A stretch of DNA of 64,000 nucleotides from Hymenopus coronatus (GCA_030762935.1 CM060895.1:38307001-38371000), one strand, 5' to 3'. Numbered from the stretch's first letter, positions 22,768-33,570 are shown. Program-made: numbers and translations. The notes: generated from the letters alone by a model not told the origin.

Positions 22768-23250
22768 TTCTCATTTACCTGACAGATAAAATGTATATTT
22801 TGAATTTTCTGGGAATAGCCTCTGAAAAGTACTTTATTCTGGATGAATTTTACGGAATTTTGAATAACTGATAAACCGTAAGGGGTGGACAAAACTTACT
22901 AAATTAAAAATGTAGAGCACGTTAAAACACACAATTTATGTTATAAACATTTTTTTCGTGGAGTTCATCGTTTTTGAGATATTCCTTGATTTTGGTTTCT
23001 ACTTTGAAAAGCTGAAAACTTTTCTCATACAGGAATTTGTCAACTGCTGTCCATACATACAACGTAACTTCAGTGACATAGCATCCAGCTTTTGACTATC
23101 ACTTTAACCTATGGTACTCCCTTATTTCACTTCTGCTTACAAGGAAGCAAGAAGTAAATGCAAGTATAAGCTTTTTAACAATAATTTGTTGCAGAGATGT
23201 AGAGAAAGTCATGTGAATGGTACAAATCAGATTTTTCTCTACTTAGGTGA
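22768..23250 (+). repeat. Family A repeat, 5'-truncated
   Basis: Begins mid-body at TTACCTGACAGATAAAATG and is complete to the tail (GAGAAAGTCATGTGAATGGT, CAAATCAGATTTTTC). The head hairpin and TG tract are absent. Confidence 0.85.
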
Positions 23251-23893
23251 GTATAGAAAAAATATTGAGTACATGGTTTTACGAGTACGATAAGTGATTG
23301 TTCTTTTTAGCTGAGAATTCATATTTTTCATAAAAAAGATACATTGATCTGTACCTACTCGCATCAAGTAATTTTACTAATGGTCTTTCATATTAAATCC
23401 CACAGTCTTGTGAAATAATACAGAGAAAGCCCTTCTCCTTCCCAAGTATTACATGCTTCTCTTCCCTTGCTGCCAGAAGGCAAATCGCTTTCAGAGACAT
23501 AAGATGCTTTCCTTATGACAGAGGAAGATGCAATCACATAGAGTACCTGTTGAGCATCTTATGTACCACAATCGACAAAGCTCTTTCGAGCTCGCGATCG
23601 ATACTCGCAGCCTACTCTCTTCAACGATATGAAGCTGGAGAAAACGTCTTATTGAGCATGTTTTTTTTTTTTTTTTATTTACTGCTTACTCACAAACACA
23701 AATAACAAAATGTGGAGTTACTGTTTGATTGTGAATCAAACTTTTTGTTTGTGGCTTAACATTCTTTAATCTGGTTGGTCATATTTTTTTTAACAAACAT
23801 CAATTTTTTTTTATTAATTTTGTTAATAACAAAAGGTATAAGTTAGATTATAAATGCAGCATGTCAGTTCACAATTTTTTTTAAACTTAACTA
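23251..23893. other. No gene recognised
   Basis: Unclassified; contains T runs at 23661-23678 and 23804-23822. Confidence 0.4.
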
Positions 23894-23923
23894 AGTTCAT
23901 AACTATATATATAGTTATGAACT
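23894..23923. repeat. Perfect 30-bp palindrome
   Basis: AGTTCATAACTATAT is followed directly by its exact reverse complement with no spacer. Such AT-rich palindromes can extrude cruciforms. No associated element was recognised. Confidence 0.85.
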
Positions 23924-23999
23924 ATGTTGTCTGTGTGTTTAAATTAAACACGCGCAGGAAGATGGTAACAAAATGAGAAGATGTTGTATGCGCTATAGA

Positions 24000-24352
24000 A
24001 CGAGCAAAGCGAAAACCGTTGCCGACTGCAGTGAAAGACGCTTATGTTTTTGCAGATCTTCTCTTGCTGGTCTAAGATGACAACGTAAACCGTCGACGCT
24101 GGGATGCGTTTCAGACAGCATATAATGCTGAAAGCCTAGAGCGAGCCACACAAGTGCGAGCCACACCTGTGCGAAGCGGTCGGTAGTACTTCGAGTCTCT
24201 AGTTGTAGTAATGTGCGAGCATAATCGTTTGGATTTTGCAAAGGAGCAAGACGGTGCAATTGCGAAACAACCCAGTGCCAGATCTGTCGTGCTGTTGTGT
24301 AGGTAACAAAACGATGGCGAGAATAAGAAATGTGCGAAATATTAGGATGCAA
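24000..24352 (-). pseudogene. Possible C-terminal remnant of a non-LTR retrotransposon
   Basis: The 117-codon minus frame contains HRFVTYTTARQIWHWVVSQL, which resembles the region after the zinc-knuckle at LINE ORF2 C-termini (a His followed by a Cys/Tyr-x-x-A-R-x-I/V-W pattern), and further on FQHYMLSETHPSV and RPAREDLQKHKRLS. The expected upstream CxxC is not visible. It may instead be a chance frame. Confidence 0.3.
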
Positions 24353-24423
24353 TAACTAGTTTTCCCTTTGATCTGAGAGATCACATCATTAGATTATATT
24401 TCTAGCTATAATACTACTAACAG

Positions 24424-24500
24424 CAAAATGGCTACGCGGTAACATGTGATACTAATATTCGGGAGGTACTGGGTTCGATTCCCGTTGAGCCGGCCGTTAT
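24424..24500 (+). repeat. tRNA-like SINE head, group S10
   Basis: GGCTACGCGGTAACATGTGA then ATTCGGGAGGTACTGGGTTCGATTCCC (shown with a break: TTCGGGAGGTACT, GGGTTCGATTCCC) gives A- and B-box-like blocks at tRNA spacing. No body was recognised before family A begins at 24518. Confidence 0.5.
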
Positions 24501-24517
24501 AGCTTTGGTTTTTTGTT

Positions 24518-24684
24518 TACTTTCTATACACGTACCATGTACATAGTGTATGTATTGTAATCCAACCAAAAAATTCGATACCGAGATTTTACCGGAAATA
24601 CATGTTTTAGGACCCCCTGAATCCAAAAAAAGAATCATTTTTCGAAAAATGTCCATTGTGTATGTATGTCTGCCTGTGTGTATC

Positions 24685-24732
<48 letters not shown>

Positions 24733-25439
24733 TGTGGGCAGCATAGCTCAAAAACGAAAAGTTCATTAAATACCAAACTTGATATTTAAGTCCAGTATAT
24801 ACCAAGGATGCGCACGAACATTTTTAAGAAAAATCACCCCACCCCCAACCACCCTTTACATGGACAAATTTTCGAAACTTTTGATTTTCTCGAAAATGGC
24901 TCTAACAATTTTTATTAAAATATCGTATAATAAAGATGTTTACATAGCAAATAAAATGAATATTTTCTGGCCTCTGAAAACATGTTTATTAGGGATGAAA
25001 TTTGCGGAATTTTGGATGACTGGTAAACCGTAAGAGATAGAGAAAAACTTACTTCCCATAAAAATGTAGAGCTCGTTAAAACATAGGATTTATATTATAT
25101 AAATTTTTTGTGGTGTTGACCATTTTTTAGATATTCCATGTTATTAGTTTCAGCTTTAAATACTTATAGTTTTCTCATACGGGATTTTGTCAAATCCTGT
25201 CCAGACAAACAAAGGAACTTCAATCACATAACCACCAGCTTTTAAAAGATTTGCCTATCACTTTCGTCTATGGTACTCCCTTATTTTCCGTCTACTTACA
25301 AGGAAGCAAGTAATAAGAACCCTTTCTGCTAATTTTTTCTCGATTAGTATTAAGTGAATAGAAGAATACGTTTTTTTAATAATAATTTAATGCAGAGATG
25401 TATAGAAAGTCATTTGAATGGAACACATCAGATTTTTTT
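24518..25439 (+). repeat. Family A repeat, full length (922 bp)
   Basis: Representative complete copy. Order: TACTTTCTATACACGTAC / head hairpin (24518-24555); GATACCGAGATTTTACCGG; a (TG)n tract at 24687-24730; CATAGCTCAAAAACGAAAAG; ATACCAAACTTGATATTTAAG; CCCCACCCCCAAC; TTACATGG; a body with TGGTAAACCGTAAGAGATAG; AGGAAGCAAGTAATAAG; TTTTCTCGATTAGTATTAAG; and the tail GAAAGTCATTTGAATGGAAC / ACATCAGATTTTTTT. No coding capacity. The ends are flanked by T runs. Confidence 0.92.
24687..24730. repeat. (TG)n microsatellite inside family A
   Basis: 44-bp TG tract at the standard family A position, between the head block and GGGCAGCATAGCTCAAAAAC. Confidence 0.9.
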
Positions 25440-25930
25440 CATGTTTTTCTTTGCTTGATAGGCGAATTTTGGAGAGGATTATATAATTCCGGAAATTTTC
25501 TGTGCTGCATGACATTTCATATCCTTATCAAGATAGAGAATCAGGCGAATGGATGGTGGATGAAAACTTGATTCTCTTTGTACATCTGCCTGCCATGATG
25601 GTCGTTCTGACTTTAGGTTATTTCGTGGTTTTCCATATCTGGTCGGCAAACTTGGGGAGAGTTATTAATTCCACGAATTTTCCTGTACCGCACGTCATTT
25701 CATATCCTTATTTTACTTCAGGATGGAGAGAGGACAGCGGGGAGGGCGATGTCTATTTTTTGGAACCTCTGCCACGGTTTTCGAAGGGATCTCTCAATGT
25801 GAGAAGAAGTATTCCTGAATGGTAGGTCCTCCTGCCGTTACGATGTAATATCTGGAGGCGTTAGGAACCCCGTCTGAATCCGAAACTGCCGCACCGGATC
25901 TATTCGCTCTTCGCTTCAACCTTCCAGAAA
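25440..25930 (+). repeat. Unclassified repeat with ~183-bp internal duplication
   Basis: ATTTCATATCCTTAT occurs at 25514 and 25697, each preceded by an AATTCC..GAAATTTTC / AATTCCACGAATTTTCCTG block and followed by GAGA..GG and a TCTGCC block, consistent with two diverged 183-bp units. A traversing frame of 107 codons (25502-25825) has no known motif. Confidence 0.5.
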
Positions 25931-25949
25931 CAGAATAAGAAAATTGTGT

Positions 25950-26238
25950 GCTTCAGCGCTGAAAATAGAAATGTTACAAATAGTTAATTTCAAGCAACGC
26001 TATAACTGTTACTCCTCGTCAAAACACACATGTATCTTTTATATTTTTGTTGTGGAGCTAACCATTTCAGAGATATTCCTTCTTGTTAGTTTCAATTTTA
26101 AAACACTTGCGCTTTTTTCAAACAGAAGTCATCCATGCTTCTTTTATTTCACTTTTGATCACACATAGAGAAGGGAATTTAAATGACAATCGTATAGCGA
26201 CAGCTTTTAAAACATTTGACTATCACTTTTGTATAGTT
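25950..26238 (+). repeat. Family A repeat, tail-side piece cut by a hAT element
   Basis: AAACACACATGTATCTTTTA, GTGGAGCTAACCATTTCAGA and AACATTTGACTATCACTTTT are family A body blocks. The copy stops at 26238 where the hAT tip CAGCGATACC starts. The expected remainder of the tail is not found on the far side. Confidence 0.75.
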
Positions 26239-26838
26239 CAGCGATACCAAATGGCGGCCCGCGGGCCTAATCTGGTCCGCGAGTATGTTTCATCTGGCCC
26301 GCGAATAAATATATGATTTATTGCTTTTTATAACTTCCTGCAGACATCTTATTTTAGAATTTGATGGCAGATTTCAAGATTTTGAAGTATTTCAATCACA
26401 GAGAGAAATTTTCAACAATGCTATGAGATGTTAAGTAGAGTGCCAGCCCGAGGATTTACAGTTAGAACTACGTGAGTTCCAATGAGATTCATCTCTTCAA
26501 ACAACAGAGGCAACTAATGTTGATTTTTGAAAACACTTTTCGAATGAATATTTTCCAAAGCTTAGAAATTGGGCTTTAAAACTTATTTCTATAGTACTTA
26601 CATATGTGAAACTGCCTTCTCTGTGTTGAAGCTAGTGAAATCAAAGTCCAGAAACAGATTAACTGATTCAATTTTATCTCATATTTCTAAGATTGCAATA
26701 CCAGAACTGGAAGTGGATTTTATATCGCTTGTAAAAGATTCTGAAAAACCTCATTGTTCCTAGTAAAAAACAATGCTTGTTCCTTCACTGAGCATGTAAA
26801 ATTATCAAAAATAATGTGCTCTTAAGTCGCCATTGCTG
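26239..26838 (+). mobile_element. hAT-superfamily element, internally deleted
   Basis: The left tip CAGCGATACCAAATGGCG and right tip CGCCATTGCTG are imperfect inverted repeats starting with CAG, as in many hAT elements. A GC-rich subterminal stretch with repeated GGCCCGCG (26256-26312) follows the left tip. The enclosed coding remnant is hAT-like. An 8-bp target duplication could not be confirmed. Confidence 0.6.
26352..26763 (+). pseudogene. hAT transposase C-terminal remnant
   Basis: Translation gives FDGRFQDFEVFQSQREIFNN, then NEYFPKLRNWALKLIS and, after a frameshift near 26598, STYICETAFSVLKLVKSKSR followed by NRLTDSILSHISKIA to a stop at 26761-26763. The pattern STYxCExxFSxxxxxKSKxR followed by RLTD is the C-terminal dimerisation region of hAT transposases and their ZBED/GTF2IRD2-type relatives. 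In-frame stops interrupt the upstream part (TAA at about 26429, two TGA further on). The zinc finger and most of the catalytic core are absent, so it is a decayed fragment. Confidence 0.75.
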
Positions 26839-26847
26839 CTATTTTAT

Positions 26848-27714
26848 TACTTTTTCTACACGTACTATGTACATTTGTAGAGAGAAGGTATTTTATTGCA
26901 CCCAAAAATTTGATACCGAGATTTCACCGGAAATACATGTTTTGGGTCCCCCTGAATAAAAAAAAAGCATTTTTGGAAAAAGGTCCGTGTGTGCGCGTGT
27001 GCGTGCGTGTGTGTCTATGGAAAGCATAGCTCAAAAAGGAAAAGACCGTTAAGTACCAAACTTGGTATTTAAGTTTGGTATCTTCCAAGGATGCGACACG
27101 AAGATTTTCGAGAATATCCCCCCACCCCAACTATCCTTTACATGGGACTTTTTTCGAAAATTTTGATTTTCACAAAAATGGTACTAACGATTTTGATTAA
27201 AATATTGTATATTAAAGATATTTACCTGACAAATAAAATGTATATCTTGAATTTTCTGGGAATAGCCTCTGAAGACTACTTTATTCTGGAGGTGTTTTGC
27301 ATAATTGCTAACTCGTAAGAAATGGACAAAAACTTACCACACAAAAAATGTAGGGCACATTAAAACCCACATTTTATGTTATATATTTTTTTTTCGAGGA
27401 GTTGATCGTTTTTTAGTTATTCCTTGCTTTTGGTTTCAGCTTTGAAAAACTTGTACTTTTCTCATACAGGAATTTGTCAACTCGTGTTCATACAAACAAA
27501 GGAACTTGTCACCTAGTAACCAGCTTTTGACTTCACTTTAACCTATGATAGTCCCTTATTTCACTTCTACTTACAAGGAAGCAAGTAATAAGACTATTTC
27601 TGCTAATTTTTTTCTCGATTAGCATGAAGAAAATAGAAGCATACGCTTATTAACAATAATTTGTTACACAGAAGTAGAGAAACTCATGTGAATGGAACAC
27701 ATCAGATTATTTTT
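26848..27714 (+). repeat. Family A repeat, full length
   Basis: Complete 867-bp copy with head TACTTTTTCTACACGTACTA, a short GTGTGCGCGTGTGCGTGCGT tract, the palindrome ACCAAACTTGGTATTTAAGT / TTGGTA at about 27055-27080, and tail GAGAAACTCATGTGAATGG. It starts 10 bp after the hAT tip. Confidence 0.92.
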
Positions 27715-27823
27715 AATATAGTTATACTATTAATTTTCCTGGCCCTCAAGTAAGGTCCTTGTTGTATTCTGATCCACAGTGCACTACTAATTGGCCATCA
27801 TTGGTCTAGTATATTCCCTCTGT

Positions 27824-29343
27824 TAATTAAGCGGGGAAAGCTTCATTGTGCTTTTGTGGACTTTAAGAAGGCATTTGACTCTATCAATCGAAATGCATTA
27901 TGGTACAAACTAGGCAGAAAGGGGTTATCAAGTAAAATGGTTAGAGCATTGCAGGCAATGTATCAAAATGTCGAATTCTGTGTGAAGTACGACAGAAACA
28001 GTGTCCGACAGCTGCCGAAGCTATAGGGGAGTGAGGCAGGGTTGCATTTTATCTCCCTTGCTATTTAATCTCTTTGTGGATGATATTACTGATACAATGA
28101 TAGCAGAGAATATCCAAGCACCAGTAGTAGCGGATTCGCAGATCCCAGCACTTTTATACGCAGACGATTTAGTATTGTGCTCTACGACAGTAAACGGATT
28201 GCAACGAGGACTGGACAAACTTAAGAATTATTGCGATGAATGGCTTCTTACAGTTAATGTGAATAAGACTAAGGCAATGACTTTCAAAAAGGGTTGTGTT
28301 TATAGCAAGGAGGAGACTTGGACATATGCACTACAGATACTGGACAATGTTAAATCTTTTGTGTACTTAGGACTCACATTCACAATGAACGGAAAATGAC
28401 AAAACACATTGACATTACGAAACACAAGGCAAGGGTGAAAGCGACGGAAGCTCTCCGGATACGCTACAGAATACCGAATATATCCATAACCTTAATGGAA
28501 ACTGTATACGGAGCGACAGTTAGATCCACGATGACATACGGAGGAGAAATATGGGGGTGGGAACAAACAGGGAATCTGGATCAAGTGAGGACCCAATTTT
28601 TGAAAGGAATTCTGGGTGTAGGGAGGGGTACGGCAAACTGCGGAATAATGAGGGAATTTGGGGCACATAGTGAAACGATAGAGTGCAAAATCAGAGCAGT
28701 TAAATATTGGCTGAGAATCGTTCACGGAAACCAATCTCTAATTTGGGCAGTCTGCTACCGTGCACAGTTGCGAATGGAAGGTAATTCGACGTGGGCATCA
28801 AAATTAAAGAAAGGGTTAGAAACCTTTGGGATGGGAGACATTTGGATGGCGGGGCAGGAAAACAGGCGAAGTATTTGGAGAAAAATTAAGAACCGCCTCT
28901 GTGATATTGACAGACAGCAAATAATTGCGCAATGCACAGAGAAGGTGTCATTAGAAGTACAGTCTAGGCTGAAATCGGAGTGGGGTATGGAGCAATACAT
29001 CAAAACAGGTACCAAACTCATTAGAGAGAGGCTGGCGTGGATTAGACTAGGAGCATGGAGGAGCACGAAAATTTCTGACGAGAATGGTACGAGAATCTGT
29101 CCGATTTGCGAGGAGGAAGAGTCGTGGACTCACATCTTGGCAAGATGTAGGGGTACGGAGGAATGGCGGGAAAAATATTTGCCGCGATTTTTTACCACTG
29201 CGAATGTAGGGCTAGAAGCATGTTGGACGCTACTGGCAGGCACGGAAAACATGGACGGGCTAGGTAAATATATACTTAAGGCAAGACTGCTGAGATCTGA
29301 GGAGGCTGCCAATAGAGAAGGGGGGGGGGATAAGATCAACTAA
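27824..29343 (+). pseudogene. Non-LTR retrotransposon (LINE) ORF2, 3' half, two frameshifts
   Basis: Reverse-transcriptase-bearing polyprotein, 5'-truncated within the fingers. Blocks in order: motif A CAFVDFKKAFDSI (27850-27890); GVRQGCILSPLLFNLFVDDI; catalytic YADDL at 28157-28171; NVNKTKAMTF; FVYLGLTF; then TYGGEIWGWEQ. The long C-terminal domain ends in CPICEEEESWTHILARC (29098-29148), a CCHC-like knuckle common at LINE ORF2 ends. An extra base near 28000 and a lost A in the A run at 28393-28396 shift the frame. Otherwise there are no stops over about 500 codons. The stop is TAA at 29341. Clade assignment (CR1/L2/Nimb-like) is uncertain. Confidence 0.88.
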
Positions 29344-29765
29344 ACAAAAGTGACTACATTGTTCTACATACATATATAGTATGTCATACTTAGGTCACTG
29401 TTGTGCTATTGTTTTATATATGTTGTATATATTATGTGTATATATGTCTTTTAAGTGTAATTTTCTATTACAAGAGGGTGCATTTATGTAGGTGTACTCT
29501 GTGCTGTAAATTTAAATTGCGATATTTGAATATCTTTGTATTTTTATTTTCGGGTTCACTCTTAATTCTTTATTGTTGTTTAATAATGCTTTGGACTGTG
29601 CATTTCCTTTGTCTTTTTATTTTCGTGTTTACTCTTTTAATTCTTTGTTGTTGTTGTTTTAATATTGCTTGTAATGTGTATTACAAAAGCAGGTACGGTC
29701 TGCGGACCCGTGCGATTGTTGAAATTCTATGTATGATATTGCTATGTCAATAAATACACTTATTA
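29344..29765 (+). other. 3' UTR of the LINE
   Basis: T-rich untranslated sequence ending with CAATAAATACAC (poly(A) signal at 29750-29755) and ATTAATTAATT. No long A tail; family A sequence begins within 10 bp. Confidence 0.6.
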
Positions 29766-29769
29766 ATTA

Positions 29770-29915
29770 ATTAGTTGCAAGAAACTAGGTAATAGAAACA
29801 TTCTGCTAGTGCTTATGTCAAGTAGTATGAATAGATAGAAGAATAATCTTTTATAAGGAGTCTGTTTGCAGAATAGCTAGAGAAAGTCATGTGAATGGAA
29901 CACATCAGATTTGTT
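29770..29915 (+). repeat. Family A repeat, tail only
   Basis: The last ~145 bp of the family: GCAAGAAACTAGGTAATAG, AGATAGAAGAATAATC, TAGAGAAAGTCATGTGAATG, GAACACATCAGATTTG. Confidence 0.85.
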
Positions 29916-30286
29916 CTTATATTTAAGTCAGGTAGATGTCTCCCCCCCCCCCCCCTGCATGGATTCAGCATACAGAATTCTCCAATCAAAGGACTCAGCA
30001 TATTGTTCTAAATGCGATTATGAAACATACAAGTCTCCTAAGTATGAAGCAAGATAAAGAAGTGCCCCTCTACTGTTTCAGGTTTCAGAAAGCTAATCTG
30101 ATTCTTCACCCCAGGTCTTATAAATAGGATGTTGAGGAAGTAATCATACTAATGGCTTTCCTGCTGGCTTATACCATCAAACACTATAGCAGGTTGTAGC
30201 ATAATATTGCGACATGCTAACAAGTACACCAGGAAGGGAATTTTCCCAAAAATATAATTCTTTTGTTTTGCATTCTAAAATATCTG
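29916..30286. other. No gene recognised; poly(C) run
   Basis: A homopolymer of about 14 C with one flanking T lies at 29941-29955. The remainder is unclassified. Confidence 0.4.
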
Positions 30287-31090
30287 ATGTGTTTCATTCA
30301 CATGACTTTCTCTACAGCACTGTAGAAAAAATTAGCAGAAATAGTCTTATTACTTGCTTCCATGCAAGTAGAAGGGAAATAAGGGAGTACCATAGACTGA
30401 AGTATTAGTCAAAAGCTGGTTGCTAAGTGAATGAAGTACCTTTGTTTCTATGGACAGAAGTTGACAAATTCCCGTATGAGAAAAGTATAAATTTTTTTAA
30501 AACTGAAACCAATATCTCAAAAAAGATTCACTCCACGAAAAAATGTATATAACATAAATTGCGTGTTTTAACGAGCTCTACATTTTCTGTTATGTAAGTT
30601 TTTCTAATCTCTTATGGTTTGCCAGTTATACAAAATCCCGAAAAATTAACCCAGAATAAAGTAGCCTTCAGAGGCCATTCCCAGAAAATTCAAAATTTAC
30701 ATTTAATTTGTCAGGAAAATATCTTTAATTTACGATATTTTAATCAGAGTCATTTTTGAGAAATACAAAATTTTCGAAATTTTTTCCATGTAAAGGGTAG
30801 TTGGGGGTGGGGGAATTTTCTTAAAAATCTTCGTGTCGCATCCTTGGAAGTTACTGAACTTAAATACCAAGTCTGGTATTTAACGGAATTTCGTTTTTGA
30901 GCTATGCTCTCTGAGAACATACACACACGGACCTTTTTCCAAAAATGCTTATTTGAATTCAGATGGTCTCAAAACATGCATTTCCGTTGAAATTTCGGTA
31001 TCGAGTTTTAGGATGGAATGCAATACCTTCTCTATACACTTGAATTCTCTCTACACGTACTATAAACACATAGTACGTGTAGAGTAAGTG
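30287..31090 (-). repeat. Family A repeat, full length with doubled head
   Basis: Minus copy from ATCTGATGTGTTTCATTCAC to a first head end at about 31040 (TCTCTATACACTTGAATTC), followed at once by a second head hairpin (CTCTACACGTACTATAAACA / CATAGTACGTGTAGAG). This suggests a nested or duplicated terminus. Confidence 0.85.
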
Positions 31091-32169
31091 AAAACAAATA
31101 TAGGTCTGTAGCTTTAAAATGATATACATAACATGCACGTCACAAAGTAATAGGCCCTTTAAATTGGTCATTTAAATACATCTCGGCTAAAAGTTATGCA
31201 AAAAATGGGCATCAAAATTTGTGAAAATATGGACACAGTATGTTTAAGAACGATATATGTCAATTCTCAGAGCAAAAAGGCAGCTTAAATAATATATAAA
31301 AAGCTAGCACCAGGAAGAGATAGAGATGCTGCAAATAATACCAATGCTGAGGAATGTGGAGCTAGCATGGTTACCGTGATCAAAAATTACACTTTCAAAT
31401 TTAAATTTAATTTCCTGTAACTTCATTTTTTAACCATTGAGGTACACTTTCTGAGAAAGACATTAAAGATATTTACATTACATTTTTCTCTACATGTATT
31501 TATAACTGTTTTAACTGTGGATTCATTTGTTATAATGAATAATATGTTAACTGAGAAAAAAATTAATAACAAATAAAAAATAGGTTATTTATGTCATTAG
31601 ATATGCAATTTTTACTCCTTCTTTTTTATAGTAACAAATTTTAATTGTGTTCACATCCTCAAATTATCTGTTGAGTACTCTAGGAAAAATTGTGAATGTA
31701 CAATAAAAACTTGGAAGAAAAATGTACTAGAAATTTGAGTTTCCAACACTTTTGTTAGGAAACTTAGTGTGCCTTATGCAACTTTTTCATAAATTTTGAA
31801 ATACTGAAATACTGTTTCTCCTAACCCTCCAAATTTCATTTTAATCAAATCAATTTTGATAACAAAAATTGAAAATAAAGTTTTTATATAACTTGAGTAT
31901 GGCAGAAGTACAACCAGTTCCTGGTGTCCTAAATTCCTATCTTTGTGGCCGATTTCCATTAACTTGAAGTACGAGCATCAATTAGAAAATAGACTTTAAA
32001 GAAGCGTTATCAATTTCATTTTCTTTTCTTCTAAGTCTGTGACGTTTGTATCCTATTGATAAGATTTGCATTATTTTAAGGGTTAACAATATTGGTTAGT
32101 TTTAACAGGTGAATAGAGCATAAATTTTCTCTGTCTAGCTTTACTTTTCAACATTTCAGTTCATATTGT
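31091..32169. other. No gene recognised
   Basis: About 1.1 kb of AT-rich, apparently unique sequence; no frame beyond 61 codons. Confidence 0.5.
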
Positions 32170-32350
32170 TAGAACCAGCTGAGAAATTCAATGCCACAGC
32201 CGGGAATTGAACATCCTTCTCCCGCTCTCCGTGCGGTTATTCTAGCTATTGAGCTACCGTGACAACATGTATTCAATTCACCAACTGATTTGTGCTTTTC
32301 CCAATTAACCACCTCAGTGAACACTCCTACAACTTTAATAAAAATTAGAC
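32170..32350 (-). repeat. tRNA-derived SINE, group S1
   Basis: The minus strand shows TTGTCACGGTAGCTCAATAG (A box), GATGTTCAATTCCCGGC (B box) and a body GAATTTCTCAGCTGGTTCTA shared with 46795-46935. Confidence 0.7.
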
Positions 32351-32439
32351 CAAAGTCTTAGTGAATGTTCTAGAAACTCTGATTGATAAAACTGAGTGTT
32401 AGATTTTTGATACTCCTCGCGCATAATAAAAATAAAGAA

Positions 32440-33177
32440 CAACCAGATGTGTTCCATTCACATGCCTTTCTCTAGCTATTCCGCAACAGATTATTCTTAC
32501 AAAAGCTGATATTTCTCTCTATTTAGTACTAATCAAGATAAACAGAAAATACTAGAAATAGTTGTATTAATTACTTCCTTAAAAGTAGGAAGTAAATAAG
32601 GGAATACAGTAGGCTAATGCGATAAATAAAATATTTTAAAAGCTGGTTGCTATGTGATATAAAATTCGTTTCTTTGCATGATCAGGAGTTGATAAACTTC
32701 CGTATAAGAAAACTTTAAATGTTTTTAAACAAACCAATAGCAATTACATAATATCTCAGAAATTGGTAACTCGCAAATATAAACTGTGTGTTTCAACGAT
32801 ATACCATGTTTTCTGTAATAACGTTTTGTCTATCTCTTACGATTTGTCAGTTATGAAAAGGTCATTCAGAATGAAGAGGACTTCAGTGGCTATTGCCAAG
32901 AAATTTAGGACATACATTTTATTTCCCATCTAAACCTCTTTGATATACGGCACCTCTATCAAAACCGTTAGAGCCATTTTTTATAAAATCGAAAATTTCG
33001 AAAAAGTATCCATATAAAGGATAGTTTTGAGTGGGGGATTTTTATGAAATTCTTCTGGTCGCATCCATACAAGATTTGGTATTTAACGGTGTTTGGCTTT
33101 AGAGCTATATTTGCTGTTCACAGTTAATATACCCATACACATATACAGGCAGCTAACCGTGTTCTAAAATGCTTTTT
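32440..33177 (-). repeat. Family A repeat, minus copy missing its head
   Basis: Runs from AGATGTGTTCCATTCACATG through the body and stops at AAAATGCTTTTTTAG. There it meets a plus-oriented head, so the two copies form an inverted pair joined at their head sides. Confidence 0.85.
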
Positions 33178-33405
33178 TAGTTTCTCTGTACGCACTATGT
33201 ACATTGTGTATAGAGAAGGTTGTAATTTCACGGAAGTGCATGCTTTGAGACCCCTGAAACAATATATATATATTTAGAAAAAGTCAGTGCGTGAGTGCGT
33301 GTGTGTGCGTGTGTGTGTGAGTGTGTGTGGACAGCATAGCTCAAAAACGAAAAGTCCGTTAAATACCAAGTTTAGTATCTCCAAGGATGAGACACAAAGA
33401 TCTTC
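33178..33405 (+). repeat. Family A repeat, head only
   Basis: TAGTTTCTCTGTACGCACTA hairpin, a short TA run, GTGTGTGTGCGTGTGTGTG tract, and the block to CTCCAAGGATGAGACACAAAG, where it stops against a SINE. Confidence 0.85.
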
Positions 33406-33570
33406 ATGGAATGAAGATGGAGCACTGGTGAAATGCGATGGCGGGGGAAACCGGAGAACCCGAAGAAAACTCGCCCCGCACCGCTTTATCCACGAAAAAT
33501 CTCAAATGCGATCGTTTGGGTCTACGTGAGAGGCGACTTAAGAGTTAGCCCTTCGAGGCCACACGCTGCG
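33406..33570. repeat. Probable SINE, group S9
   Basis: GGGGGAAACCGGAGAACCCG and GAAAACTCGCC resemble the body at 55690-55860 (AACCCGAGAAAACCTCC). A tRNA-like head is not clear. Confidence 0.35.

Noticed and set aside
25502..25825. 107-codon frame with membrane-like residues
   Set aside because: It traverses a duplicated non-coding repeat unit; the two units do not preserve the same peptide.
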